Source of the DNA: Paenibacillus montanisoli
GTDB lineage: Bacteria > Bacillota > Bacilli > Paenibacillales > Paenibacillaceae
Assembly: GCF_003268025.1 (NCBI RefSeq)
Contig: NZ_QLUW01000002.1
Coordinates: 186,001-250,000 of the forward strand
Reading direction: 5' to 3'
DNA length: 64,000 nt
This document shows, in pieces, positions 26,541 to 35,164 of the stretch. Under the pieces are notes generated by a model. That model did no database searches, was not told the origin of the DNA, and worked only from the letters and a program-made list of their open reading frames with translations. How positions within the stretch are numbered: the stretch's first letter is position 1; each line of letters opens with the position of its first letter. The position numbers and the translations under genes are program-made.

Positions 26541-27518
26541 TTAATACACGTCCCGCCGCGTGAACGAGACGAACGATACGATCAGGGCCCCGATGCCCCA
26601 GACGAGCAGCACGAGCAGCGAGAAGCCGAGCGACATGCCCGCAATCGGCGGGTCCGCATCCTGCAAGTAATCAATCAGTTCGAGGTTGACCATGAACAGG
26701 TACTTGGCCGTCTCCCAGGATTCGACCATCTCCCGCAAGATGGTGCCCGCTATGAGGCAGGCCAGCATGATCCCCATGACCGCAGCAGTCGTGCGGACCA
26801 AGACAGACAGCATGAAGGTAATCGTCGCCACGACGAGCGAGACGAACCAGGCGAGCCCGAGCTCCATCAGAATGAATTGCCATTGGGGCAAGCTGCGCAC
26901 GCCTGATGTATCCAGTTCGCCTCCGGTTACAGTGAAGCCGGTCAGCACAGGCGCATCCCAGCCTTGGAAGCCGAACACCAGTCCCGAAATGACCGTCGAC
27001 AGCACCCCGAACAACGTTATTATGATCGAGACTGAAAGCATGAGCGCCAAATATTTGCTTAGCAGAATACGCCACCGCCTCACCGACCGGGTGAGCAGCA
27101 CCTTAATCGTGCCTGAACTATGCTCGGAAGAGACAAGGTCGGCGGCGACAATCATCATCATAAGCGGCAGCAGCAGCGTAATGCCGTTCTCGACGAAGCC
27201 GCGAACAAAGGTCGGCGCGCCGGGCTCCGAGGGGTTGATGTTCCGGTCTAAGTAGTAACGCTGCTGGGCGATGCGCATCTCCAGCTCGCCTTCGTCGCCG
27301 CGCCCGCTTCCGTTGGCAAGACGGGACTCCCAGCCCGCGATCCGCTGCTCCAGCGCGGTGCGCCAGTCGACGTCGCCGAAACGCTTGCGGTTCTCCGCCG
27401 CCTGCTGGAACTGGGCATAAGTGAACAGCGAGATTAGTATCGCGATGATAAGCGTGACGACGACCAGCCTGCGTTTGCCCGTGATTTTCACCATTTCGTT
27501 ATAGACGAGGTTAATCAA
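26541..27518 (-). CDS. ABC-2 type exporter permease
   Basis: A 325-residue permease with an N-terminal helix (RRLVVVTLIIAILISLFTYAQ), a long extracytoplasmic coiled segment rich in Arg/Glu (about 45-105) and then five or six helices (VENGITLLLPLMMMIVAADLVSSE, then GTIKVLLTRSVRRWRILLSK, the conserved ABC-2 coupling segment). With the ATPase encoded upstream it should export a lipid, peptide or drug. The GTG at 27527 sits flush against GGAGG, so TTG 27518, eight bases away, is the better start. It overlaps the ATPase gene by eight bases. Confidence 0.88.
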   Translation of the reverse strand: MINLVYNEMVKITGKRRLVVVTLIIAILISLFTYAQFQQAAENRKRFGDVDWRTALEQRIAGWESRLANGSGRGDEGELEMRIAQQRYYLDRNINPSEPGAPTFVRGFVENGITLLLPLMMMIVAADLVSSEHSSGTIKVLLTRSVRRWRILLSKYLALMLSVSIIITLFGVLSTVISGLVFGFQGWDAPVLTGFTVTGGELDTSGVRSLPQWQFILMELGLAWFVSLVVATITFMLSVLVRTTAAVMGIMLACLIAGTILREMVESWETAKYLFMVNLELIDYLQDADPPIAGMSLGFSLLVLLVWGIGALIVSFVSFTRRDVY

Positions 27519-28449
27519 TGCTTTCACCTCCCGTCAGCTCAAGGAACAGGTCCTCCAGCGAAGGCAGCCTGCGGCTCATCTCGGTCACCGTCACGCCGGA
27601 CTCGACAAGCGCCTGATTCCAGCGCCCGATCTCCAGCTCGTTGTACGGCGTTAGCACCTTATCTCCCTTCACCTCAGCCGAACCGGCTAGCTCCCGGAGC
27701 AGCAATTCGCCCTTCGCCAGCGGCGTAAGCCGCCAACTGACCTTCTCCTGCTGGGACAGCAGGTTGTCCACCGTATCGACACGGATGACGCTTCCCTTCG
27801 AAATAATCGCGACCCTGTCGCACATCAACTGAATTTCGCTCAACAGATGGCTCGACACGAGCACTGTGAGTCCTTCATGCTCGGCAAGATAGCGGATGAA
27901 TTCACGCATCTCCCGAATGCCCGACGGGTCAAGCCCATTTGTCGGCTCATCGAGAATAAGCAGCTTTGGCCTGCCGAGCAGCGCCTGTGCGATTCCGAGC
28001 CGCTGGCGCATCCCGAGCGAGTAGGTCTTCACTTTGTCGTGTATGCGCGTCGACAGCCCGACGAGCCGGACGACCTCGTCCATCCGATCTTCGTTAATTC
28101 CGGGCATCATCCGAGCAAAATACTGCAAATTCCCCCATCCGCTCAAATAGGTGTATAGCTCCGGATTTTCCACGATGCAGCCCATGCTTCCGGTTGCCTC
28201 CGGGAACTGCCGGTGCAGATCGTAGCCGCAAATCCGGATCGTGCCCGCAGTCGGCTTGATCAGGCCGACGAGCATTCGGATCGTCGTCGTCTTGCCTGCC
28301 CCATTAGGCCCGAGAAAGCCGAACACCTCGCCGCGCTTCAGCTCGAAGTCGAGCCCCTTAATAATCTCCCGCTTGCCGATCACCTTCCGGAGCCCTTGTA
28401 CCGATAGCGTAATCTCTTCTTGATCTGCCATTTTTGCTAAGCCGGTCAT
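27511..28449 (-). CDS. ABC exporter ATPase (BcrA/antibiotic-transport type)
   Basis: A 312-residue ABC ATPase of the BcrA/CcmA group: Walker A GPNGAGKTT, Q-loop in GCIVENPELY, signature YSLGMRQRLGIA, Walker B LLILDEPTNGLD and switch His VSSHLLSE. It powers the permease encoded by the next gene. A C-terminal domain of about 80 residues follows the core, as in BcrA-like proteins. The in-frame ATG 28467 lacks a good ribosome site; ATG 28449 has GGAGGAG five bases before it and overlaps the SGNH stop as ATGA. Confidence 0.93.
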   Translation of the reverse strand: MTGLAKMADQEEITLSVQGLRKVIGKREIIKGLDFELKRGEVFGFLGPNGAGKTTTIRMLVGLIKPTAGTIRICGYDLHRQFPEATGSMGCIVENPELYTYLSGWGNLQYFARMMPGINEDRMDEVVRLVGLSTRIHDKVKTYSLGMRQRLGIAQALLGRPKLLILDEPTNGLDPSGIREMREFIRYLAEHEGLTVLVSSHLLSEIQLMCDRVAIISKGSVIRVDTVDNLLSQQEKVSWRLTPLAKGELLLRELAGSAEVKGDKVLTPYNELEIGRWNQALVESGVTVTEMSRRLPSLEDLFLELTGGESID

Positions 28450-29255
28450 TCGCTCTCCTCCTTCCATGTGATCAGCGAAGCGACCCGCTCTCCAATGAGC
28501 CGGTAGCCTTCCGCGTTAGGATGAAACTGATCCCGTGCCAAATAATCCTGCACCTGCAGCTGGAACAAGTCCAAGGTAGGCACGAGTACGGTGTCCGGAT
28601 ATACGGCTGCGGTTTCGGCCGCTTGATAGTTCCAATCCCGCACAATCTTGGTCGTCGTCTTTGTATCTTTCATCGCGATGAACGGATTATATAGTCCGAT
28701 TAAAAACAGCTTTGCGGAAGGATTGACCCCTCGCAAATCTTTCAGTACGCCGTCCAGATCGACCAGATACGCTTCTTGTATGGAAGCGATGTTGTCCGGG
28801 TTCAAATTGCCAAGCGTCTCGCCGCCCCGGAACAGATCGTTGCCGCCAACGCTGACGACAATGACATCCGCTGCCTTTAACTCGCTTCGTACGGCCGGCT
28901 CAGTGAGCGATGCAGCCAGATCAGGCGTCCGCATCCCGTTGATGCCGTAATTCTTCACGAGAATTTCCTGATCTTTCGCCTTCGTTTTCAATGCCTCCAC
29001 CATGTACCCGACATATCCTTTGCCATCCGGATCCCCGGCTCCGCGCGTAATCGAGTCGCCTAGCGCTACGACGCGGAACTTCCCGTCATCGACGGCAAGC
29101 GCCGGCGTTTCTTCCGCAGCAGCCGGTATCGATGTCCCCGCAGTATCGGGCGCACCCGCGAAATAGTCCTGCAGCGTCCATCCCAGCCCGCCCAGCCAAA
29201 TTAATCCGGAAAGCGCTGACGCGGCCATCAGCCCTTGAATCCAATTCCCTTTCAT
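28446..29255 (-). CDS. Membrane-anchored SGNH/GDSL esterase
   Basis: A 269-residue SGNH hydrolase behind an N-terminal helix (LMAASALSGLIWLGGLG), facing outward. The catalytic blocks are complete: block I VVALGDSITRG (Ser), block II Gly in NYGINGMRT, block III SVGGNDLF (Asn) and block V DQFHPN (Asp and His). Members of this type deacylate lipids or cell-wall sugars. Start ATG 29255 is preceded by GGAGGAG eight bases away; an upstream in-frame start at 29336 has no such site. It is the first gene of an operon with an ABC exporter, so it may process the exported lipid or a lipid-linked substrate. Confidence 0.9.
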   Translation of the reverse strand: MKGNWIQGLMAASALSGLIWLGGLGWTLQDYFAGAPDTAGTSIPAAAEETPALAVDDGKFRVVALGDSITRGAGDPDGKGYVGYMVEALKTKAKDQEILVKNYGINGMRTPDLAASLTEPAVRSELKAADVIVVSVGGNDLFRGGETLGNLNPDNIASIQEAYLVDLDGVLKDLRGVNPSAKLFLIGLYNPFIAMKDTKTTTKIVRDWNYQAAETAAVYPDTVLVPTLDLFQLQVQDYLARDQFHPNAEGYRLIGERVASLITWKEESE

Positions 29256-29534
29256 CAAACGCACTCCTCCTATTCTACTAGAGAACATAGCACACGAAGC
29301 TGAAAGACAGCTTAAAAATGGATCTAGCTGCGGCAATCCCCTAATATAATTTTTTATCCGAGTAATTGGGCGGATTATAGATCAAAATCGAGCTATTTCT
29401 GCGATTAGGAATAATTATACAAAAGGATTATTGAATCATACAGCGAATAATAGATTAACCAATTTGTGGCTGAAAAGGATTCAAAACCATAAAACTTGAA
29501 TAGAGAAAAAATATTTTTAAAGGGTGGGAACAAA

Positions 29535-30779
29535 TTGGCTCAAAGCATCATGGGAAATTATATGTTTATCTGTATTCCATCTATTTTGTACTTCGTTTTC
29601 TGGACGAAATATGGTGCGGAAACGGGAAAATTTTCGAAAATCGTATTGTTTCTATTTTTAAGCACAACATTACTATTATGCATGTCATTCCCGTATCATT
29701 ATGATGGCGGTTTTCTTTTCGATTTTAGACTGATCCCTCTTGTGCTGGGCATTTTATACGGCGGTCCATGGGTTGGCGCAGCTCTTCTTGCTATTTTAAT
29801 TACATACCGATATATCATTGGCGGCGGAGATGGCTTCTACATCGCATCGATTGTGGCCGCTGGTACCTATTTTAGTCTTTTGGTCTTTTTGACTAAATAT
29901 CGTTTGAATAGTCTCCCTAAAATATTTAGAGCTCTTATTGTATCAACGGCACTCATCCCAATCACTATTAAGCTGATCTTGTTCAGTCTGAACTACATCA
30001 CCTATAACCAAGCTTTTCTTTCCGTAGCGTTCAGGGTTATCGAGTTCACCGCGATTTGCATTACGGTTTATCTTATAGAGTTTGTGAGCAATCATTTCAA
30101 ACTCCAAATGGAGCTTAAAGAGATTGAAAAAATGAGGGTCATTAGTCAAATTGCAGCAAGCGTGTCGCATGAGATCCGAAATCCTCTAACGACAGTCAAG
30201 GGATTATTACAATTATTTAAAGAAAAGGAACTTCCAACGGATAAGCGTGCGAATCTAACCGAAGTCGCATTAAATGAACTAAGTACGGCTATAAACATCA
30301 TTTCCGATTATCTGACATTTGCTAAACCGCAAATAGCCAAATTGACCCCTCTTGATTTGACAACGGAGCTGCAGCATGTCGTTAGCGTTTTGACACCTTA
30401 TGCAAACATGCAGCAAGTGACGTTAACGATTGAATTGGAGTCCGATCTATCGGTCCTTGGCGACAGCCAGCAGCTCCGTCAGAGTCTAATCAACCTGGTC
30501 AAAAATTGCATTGAAGCTTCATCAAATGGAAGAGTAGAGATCGCCGTTCGTATGAAGCGTGAGTATGTGATCATAAGAATCCAAGATACGGGCTCCGGCA
30601 TGACAGCGGATCAGATCTTAAGGCTTGGCACTCCTTACTACTCTACGAAAGAAAAAGGCACGGGCCTCGGTACAATGGTAGCTTTTAGCATCATTAAGGC
30701 AATGAACGGTTCAATCCATGTGGAAAGCGAAATTAATAAGGGAAGCGTATTTGAGATTTCGTTTCCGGGCGTTAGATGA
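29535..30779 (+). CDS. KinB-like membrane sensor histidine kinase (sporulation-type)
   Basis: A 414-residue kinase. Six hydrophobic helices form a 5TMR-LYT-like input domain (GFLFDFRLIPLVLGILYGGP is the characteristic motif), followed by HisKA with the phospho-acceptor in VSHEIRNPLTTVKGLLQLF (His about 212) and an HATPase domain (LINLVKNCIEAS, DTGSGM, KGTGLGTMVAF). Bacillus KinB has the same layout and feeds phosphate to Spo0F in sporulation. Start: TTG 29535 follows AAAGGGTGGG by six bases; a TTG at 29496 has only a poor site. No response regulator is next to it, as expected for a phosphorelay kinase. The upstream 280 bases are AT-rich with no other gene seen. Confidence 0.87.
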   Translation: MAQSIMGNYMFICIPSILYFVFWTKYGAETGKFSKIVLFLFLSTTLLLCMSFPYHYDGGFLFDFRLIPLVLGILYGGPWVGAALLAILITYRYIIGGGDGFYIASIVAAGTYFSLLVFLTKYRLNSLPKIFRALIVSTALIPITIKLILFSLNYITYNQAFLSVAFRVIEFTAICITVYLIEFVSNHFKLQMELKEIEKMRVISQIAASVSHEIRNPLTTVKGLLQLFKEKELPTDKRANLTEVALNELSTAINIISDYLTFAKPQIAKLTPLDLTTELQHVVSVLTPYANMQQVTLTIELESDLSVLGDSQQLRQSLINLVKNCIEASSNGRVEIAVRMKREYVIIRIQDTGSGMTADQILRLGTPYYSTKEKGTGLGTMVAFSIIKAMNGSIHVESEINKGSVFEISFPGVR

Positions 30780-30826
30780 TCTCGCATACTAGTGCACGAT
30801 TACTCGCGGACTCGGTTGCCCACAAA

Positions 30827-30857
30827 AAAACCGGCGGGATATTCCTCCGCCGGTTTT
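30827..30857. terminator. Bidirectional terminator between kinase and CDGSH genes
   Basis: Stem AAAACCGGCGG / CCGCCGGTTTT (30827-30837 and 30847-30857), with A and T runs, between convergent genes. Confidence 0.92.
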
Positions 30858-30866
30858 CTGTGTTCT

Positions 30867-31082
30867 CTATTCCTTCTTCGCTCTCGGCGCGCTTTCAAAG
30901 CCGATCGATTTGTGCGTGCCATCGCAGAATGGCTTGTTGTTCGATGCTCCGCATCGGCAAAGCGAAAACGATTCTTTGTGATCGAATGGATTGCCTTCCG
31001 CGTCTACCAGCTCTACCGGTCCCGTCACTCTCAGCGATCCGTTGTCGTTTACTTTAATCGTCACTTTGTTTTCAGTTGTCAT
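30867..31082 (-). CDS. CDGSH iron-sulfur domain protein
   Basis: A 71-residue protein with one CDGSH motif: C42-x-C44 in LCRCGASNNKPFCDGTH, then C53 and H57, which bind a 2Fe-2S cluster with three Cys and one His. The N-terminal half is a short beta region (VTIKVNDNGSLRVTGPVEL). Bacterial single-CDGSH proteins are thought to act in electron transfer or iron handling. It lies between terminators and appears monocistronic. Confidence 0.93.
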   Translation of the reverse strand: MTTENKVTIKVNDNGSLRVTGPVELVDAEGNPFDHKESFSLCRCGASNNKPFCDGTHKSIGFESAPRAKKE

Positions 31083-31165
31083 AGGATTGATGTCCCCTCC
31101 AAATTAGGTCGTTACATTAAGTATAACCCCCAGGTTTCCAGAAAATTCCGCTTGCTAAGATAAGA

Positions 31166-31199
31166 AAAAGCGCACTAAGGCTCCAGCCCGTGCGCTTTT
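31166..31199 (-). terminator. Terminator after the MerR-like gene
   Basis: Stem AAAAGCGCAC / GTGCGCTTTT (31166-31175 and 31190-31199); the upstream arm lies within the last codons of the gene. Confidence 0.8.
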
Positions 31200-31921
31200 C
31201 TAAGTTCTTCTTCGTAATGATCATCTATGTAATTTCGGATGAAGCTCTCACGCGCAGCTTCATTCTCCAATCGCCTAAACCAGCCTGCCTTCATTGTGCG
31301 CTCCCGCTCCGGCTTTTCGTTCCATATAGACAGCGCCGTACGCTTTAAATTCATCTTGATCCGGTGCTCGATCAGTTGATCATTCACGCGCTGGGTTCTA
31401 AGCTCCTCGGCCTGTTCGGCTGCGGCGAGCTGCTGCATCTGCAGCATCAATTCCTTCTGGAATCCCACCATCTGCTCATATCGCTCGGATAAGGCAGCAA
31501 TCCGATTAAGGCGTTCGGTCTGCTCAACCGTCATATCTCTGACCGCTTCAAATTCCGTGCGGATCTTGAGAACCTCTGAGGCTATAATTTCGTAACGGCC
31601 GTTATAGGGCTGAGGTAACAAATCGTCTTCATTACGATCGACAGGCTGCAGTTCCGTTGAAGCGGCATTTGAACGCTGCACCGTCATAAGCGCAGCTGCT
31701 TCCACCGTTACGCCTGACTGCATGCGTATCAAATGCATGAATCTGAAAGCCGCGGCGTCTCGGCCGGAGTAAGATCGGTTTTTTGCGGTATTTCGGTCGA
31801 AAGCATACCCTGCCCGCTCGAGAGCAGAGGCATATTTCCGCACCGTAACCGACTCAATCCGCAGCATGTCGGCTATATTCTTTGTACTGTATCGGATTTC
31901 ATAGTCGATTATATCGCTCAT
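31175..31921 (-). CDS. MerR-like HTH protein with coiled-coil and DUF3967-like tail
   Basis: A 248-residue protein. The N-terminus has a MerR-type helix-turn-helix (YSTKNIADMLRIESVTVRKYASALERAGYAF, in parts, about 11-41). A linker follows, then a Gln/Glu-rich coiled coil (about 110-190: RYEQMVGFQKELMLQMQQLAAAEQ) and a basic C-terminal region (KRTALSIWNEKPERERTMKAGW). This resembles Bacillus proteins annotated MerR/DUF3967 and, in outline, the chromosome-anchoring protein RacA. Function unknown: either a local regulator or a DNA-organising factor. ATG 31921 has GAGGTG nine bases upstream. It stands alone between convergent or unrelated genes. Confidence 0.8.
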   Translation of the reverse strand: MSDIIDYEIRYSTKNIADMLRIESVTVRKYASALERAGYAFDRNTAKNRSYSGRDAAAFRFMHLIRMQSGVTVEAAALMTVQRSNAASTELQPVDRNEDDLLPQPYNGRYEIIASEVLKIRTEFEAVRDMTVEQTERLNRIAALSERYEQMVGFQKELMLQMQQLAAAEQAEELRTQRVNDQLIEHRIKMNLKRTALSIWNEKPERERTMKAGWFRRLENEAARESFIRNYIDDHYEEELRKAHGLEP

Positions 31922-32034
31922 TTACGGTAACACCTCTCGTTATTTCATACAAGGTACCTATCTTTACCCTGAAGCCGCTGTTTCGAACCGGAACATTCTC
32001 CCATCAATCGACCATTTTCATGCTTTTGGCCAGT

Positions 32035-32484
32035 TTATCGAGTACCATAATCATTAATTTCAATTTTACGCCCGTCCGGATCGTAGAAAGCGATCTCTTT
32101 GCCGCATCCGCCCCGATCTTTAATTCCATCCGTAGCAAGCTCGACATTTTTCACTATCATTCTTTCATGTATATCCTCGATATCCTTGACCTGGAACATC
32201 AATATCGCATGATTATAACCGTCTATATTATTGAAATTCATTGAAAACTTATCATTGGACTGTACGAAAAAAAGGCTTCCCCCTCCCGGGATATCCTTGG
32301 AGAAGTTCAATACGACAAGATCCGCATGAGGGTCTAACGGCGCAAAATCAGCTGCCTCCAGTCCAAAAATCTCGCTATACCATTTTGCAGTCGTATAGGG
32401 ATGCTTAGCCGGCAGGTAAATACAAGTTAAATTGAGCAGCTTGGGTTCGGACTTTGTTGCGCTTGGGGTATCTATGTTTTCCAT
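32035..32484 (-). CDS. VOC (glyoxalase/bleomycin-resistance) family protein
   Basis: A 149-residue protein with the paired beta-alpha-beta-beta-beta modules of the vicinal oxygen chelate superfamily: LLNLTCIYLPAKHPYTTAKWYSEIFGLE in the first half, YNHAILMFQVKDIEDIHERM in the second, ending EIAFYDPDGRKIEIND. Metal ligands typical of the fold (H in NHAILMF, E in KIEIND) are present. The reaction or ligand cannot be predicted. ATG 32484 has GGGAGG about ten bases upstream. Confidence 0.85.
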   Translation of the reverse strand: MENIDTPSATKSEPKLLNLTCIYLPAKHPYTTAKWYSEIFGLEAADFAPLDPHADLVVLNFSKDIPGGGSLFFVQSNDKFSMNFNNIDGYNHAILMFQVKDIEDIHERMIVKNVELATDGIKDRGGCGKEIAFYDPDGRKIEINDYGTR

Positions 32485-32616
32485 CCTCTTGCTTCCTCCC
32501 GTTTGTCTACTATTGAACCAGACTAGACTTCACCTCTAGTTAATCTTACTATAACAAGGTTTCCAGTTTTCTACTACATGACAATCTTCATGTTTGTAGC
32601 CAATGTAAAACAAAAA

Positions 32617-32637
32617 AAAGCCGCAACGCGCGGCTTT
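32617..32637 (-). terminator. Terminator after the YpeB-like gene
   Basis: Stem AAAGCCGC / GCGGCTTT (32617-32624 and 32630-32637), with an eight-base T run in the minus direction (A run 32612-32619). Confidence 0.85.
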
Positions 32638-32664
32638 AACTTGTTCAGGCCTATTTCAAATGAC

Positions 32665-34013
32665 TCAATCTACATATTCAATGTCGACTTGATTCCCGGT
32701 TTGGGCGTCCACATAGACGTTTGTCACTCGTTCATAACCTTTCACAGGAATGGAGTAAACCAGTTTCCCATTACGGTTCATCAGCTTTGGTTGACCGGTG
32801 ACTACTAATTCATCGTTGATCTGTTTAAGCGCGGTCTCCGGTGATACGCTTGCTTGCGTCTGGACTATTCTGTCTCTTCTCAAATAATAAGTAGTCGTAT
32901 CGAAATTTTGCAAGGTTCCTTTTGCTATATTGATCGTAACTTGAACGGTTGCGTCCGAATTCGGAACGCCGCCAGCTTGAGGTACTAATATTACATCTAG
33001 CAGAGAGTCCCTTGCCGCTGTATGATCGATGACCAGAGGAGCCTCCCCCCACCGTTGTACGAGGGATTGGGCGAATTGAATGGCCTCTTCCTTTGTCATT
33101 TTGCCATTATCGAGCTTCTTAGGTCCGCTATCAGACGGATAAATTCGTAATAAATGCGCTCCAGCAACGCTTATCTCTACTTCATAAAACATCTTCTTGC
33201 CATTGCCGGACCAGAACCTGAGGCTATCCCCAAACTCCGGTGCCCCCCTCCGCCGCTGGACGTAACCTGATTATCTTTTTCGTCCTTCCAAACCAAATTC
33301 ATGAATGATTTTACTTTCGTCTGCAATTCTTCCTTATGCACTCGCTTTTCGTTCTTAAACACCAGAACTTGAGCAGGTTTATAGGGGTATAAGCTGTACT
33401 GGTAGTCGTTGAACGACTTGTCCTTATCACCGATTGTGGGATTGGAATCGAGCTTGGCCGTTAAAGTAGCTATTAATCGGCTCATTTCCTCGGAAGGAAC
33501 TTCGTCCACATGAGGACCATACATTACGTTATCTTTTAGTTGACGCATCACCGGAACCGTTTTGAGCGTGTAATCTCGCATCTTTAATAGGTTTTGCAGT
33601 TGAAGCTTCGTCAGCGTTTCGCCGCCATCATGCAATAAGTAACCCAAATAATTAGCGGTTTGCCTCCAAAATGGCTCGACTAGATTCAATTGAAAGTGGT
33701 TTAGAATCGTTGGAGCTGGATAGAACCAGTGCGAATGCGCCATATAAGAAGCCGATTCATGGGCATCGGCTAAATATTTCTTGCGATAGGAAGCGGAGTT
33801 CGAAGCAAGAATATTGGCGAGGTCAACATCTAATGAATAAGTATACATGAATTGCATATGTACCCAATTGCGTGTTTCTGCAAGCTTTTCGCTTTTCAGT
33901 TGATCCATTTCATGCTTCAGCTCTTTATGGATCAAATACCCGCCAACCATAATAACCATCAATATAATGACCAATATATTCGTCGTAATCTTGTATTTCT
34001 TTGCTTGATTCAC
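32665..34013 (-). pseudogene. YpeB-like germination/PepSY-domain protein, frameshifted at a G-run
   Basis: Two overlapping frames together give about 449 residues. The upstream part (33177-34013) has one N-terminal membrane helix (NILVIILMVIMVGGYLIHKE) and a long helical region. The downstream part (32665-33192) has PepSY-like repeats (MTKEEAIQFAQSLVQRWG; SPETALKQINDEL; VTNVYVDAQTGNQVDIEYVD). The length matches YpeB, which works with the lytic enzyme SleB in spore germination, but the N-terminal half is not obviously like YpeB. The frames meet in a run of six G (33243-33248); seven would give one continuous reading frame through GAPEFGDSLRFWSGNGKKMFYEVE. Start is GTG 34013 with GGAG nine bases before. 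Either a true mutation, slippage-controlled expression or a homopolymer error. Confidence 0.72.
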
Positions 34014-34091
34014 ATTCTAAGTCTCCGTTTCTGCTAAGCTGTAGTTCTTATTAAACGCTAACGGAGAATGGAAGTCATGTAGTAAAATCTG

Positions 34092-35135
34092 CTAACGGGA
34101 TGAGCGTTTCATTAGGAATGTTTCTACGATTTCGACACTCGGTTCAATGTGATCCCAACGGTTCATGCAGTGATGAACAATCATGTCCAGATCATTTTCA
34201 TTCTGGGCTTGTTCGGTGTTGCGGAATAAGATATTCATGAGCCAATTCGTTAGATTGCGGAGATGATGGCGATAGGAGTAGAACCGTAACAAATCCGGAT
34301 TAATCGTCATGGAGCTGCCCATTTGCTCTTCATAGGCGGAGAAGAAAACTTCGAAAGCTTCTCCGATATATCCTGCTAAATCGTATTCCGGCGGTGCGAT
34401 GACGGATGACTCCCAATCGATGACATACAGCTTGTTTTGATGGCGAATCAAATTCCCGCCCCACAGATCGCCGTGGCACAGTACTTTTTCTTTATTTTGG
34501 GCAATCGCTAAGCTGCGGAGATGACGAACACGCTTCAACATCGCTAGGATCTGCTCTTTATTTGACCCAACCTGTTCTCGCAATGCCTGTTTGATAGGGT
34601 CGGCAACCGTTAATGGATTTTCAAGCAAGGACAAACACATTTCAAGGTCACGATCAAACGAGAGATCATAGGTTTCCGTCAATAGCAAAGAGTGGTCGAT
34701 AGAAGGAGTGATCCGATGTATGGCAGCGACCGACTTTGCAATCTCTGCGAGAATCTCCTCCGTGAACGGGTAGGCTTCCGCTAACGTTTCCCCTTCAATG
34801 AAAGTAAACAATACGATAGTGATCGCATTGCATGTCGTTTGATAGTCACCGGCAACGGTTTTGATTGGACATGAAATATTGGGAAAAAGGTTTTGATGAA
34901 CCATGCTCCAATTAAGAGGTAAATAGCAGGTCAGCTTCTCGACGCTTTTTCTTTGCCGATCATTTTGATGATCAAACAGTTTAAGATAAAATCGGTCTCC
35001 ATTCGCGCACTCCACGCGGTAAGAATAAGCCGAATCGCCCATTGGAATGAAATGAATGCTTTCCGCCTGGATCCCGTAACTTTGATTAAGGCTAGACAGG
35101 AGGATCTGATCTTCTATCCGATATTGAACTTCCAT
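34092..35135 (-). CDS. Aminoglycoside phosphotransferase (APH)/choline-kinase-fold protein
   Basis: A 347-residue kinase-fold protein. An N-lobe ATP-binding Lys is in RFYLKLFDHQ; the catalytic loop is VLCHGDLWGGNLI (Asp, Asn) and the metal motif is YVIDWESSVIAPPEYDLAGYIG. This pattern is shared by aminoglycoside, homoserine and small-molecule kinases; the substrate is not predictable, and resistance should not be assumed. ATG 35135 has AAAGGG four bases before it. It lies 29 bases beyond the stop of the VWA gene, the last gene of the MoxR/VWA operon, and on the same strand, so read-through expression is possible. Confidence 0.87.
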   Translation of the reverse strand: MEVQYRIEDQILLSSLNQSYGIQAESIHFIPMGDSAYSYRVECANGDRFYLKLFDHQNDRQRKSVEKLTCYLPLNWSMVHQNLFPNISCPIKTVAGDYQTTCNAITIVLFTFIEGETLAEAYPFTEEILAEIAKSVAAIHRITPSIDHSLLLTETYDLSFDRDLEMCLSLLENPLTVADPIKQALREQVGSNKEQILAMLKRVRHLRSLAIAQNKEKVLCHGDLWGGNLIRHQNKLYVIDWESSVIAPPEYDLAGYIGEAFEVFFSAYEEQMGSSMTINPDLLRFYSYRHHLRNLTNWLMNILFRNTEQAQNENDLDMIVHHCMNRWDHIEPSVEIVETFLMKRSSR

Positions 35136-35164
35136 ATGTCCCTTTCATGCCCCTTTCAGCTGGG

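Noticed and set aside
34092..35135. Aminoglycoside resistance gene
   Set aside because: The kinase fold is shared by many metabolic kinases; no feature points to antibiotics.
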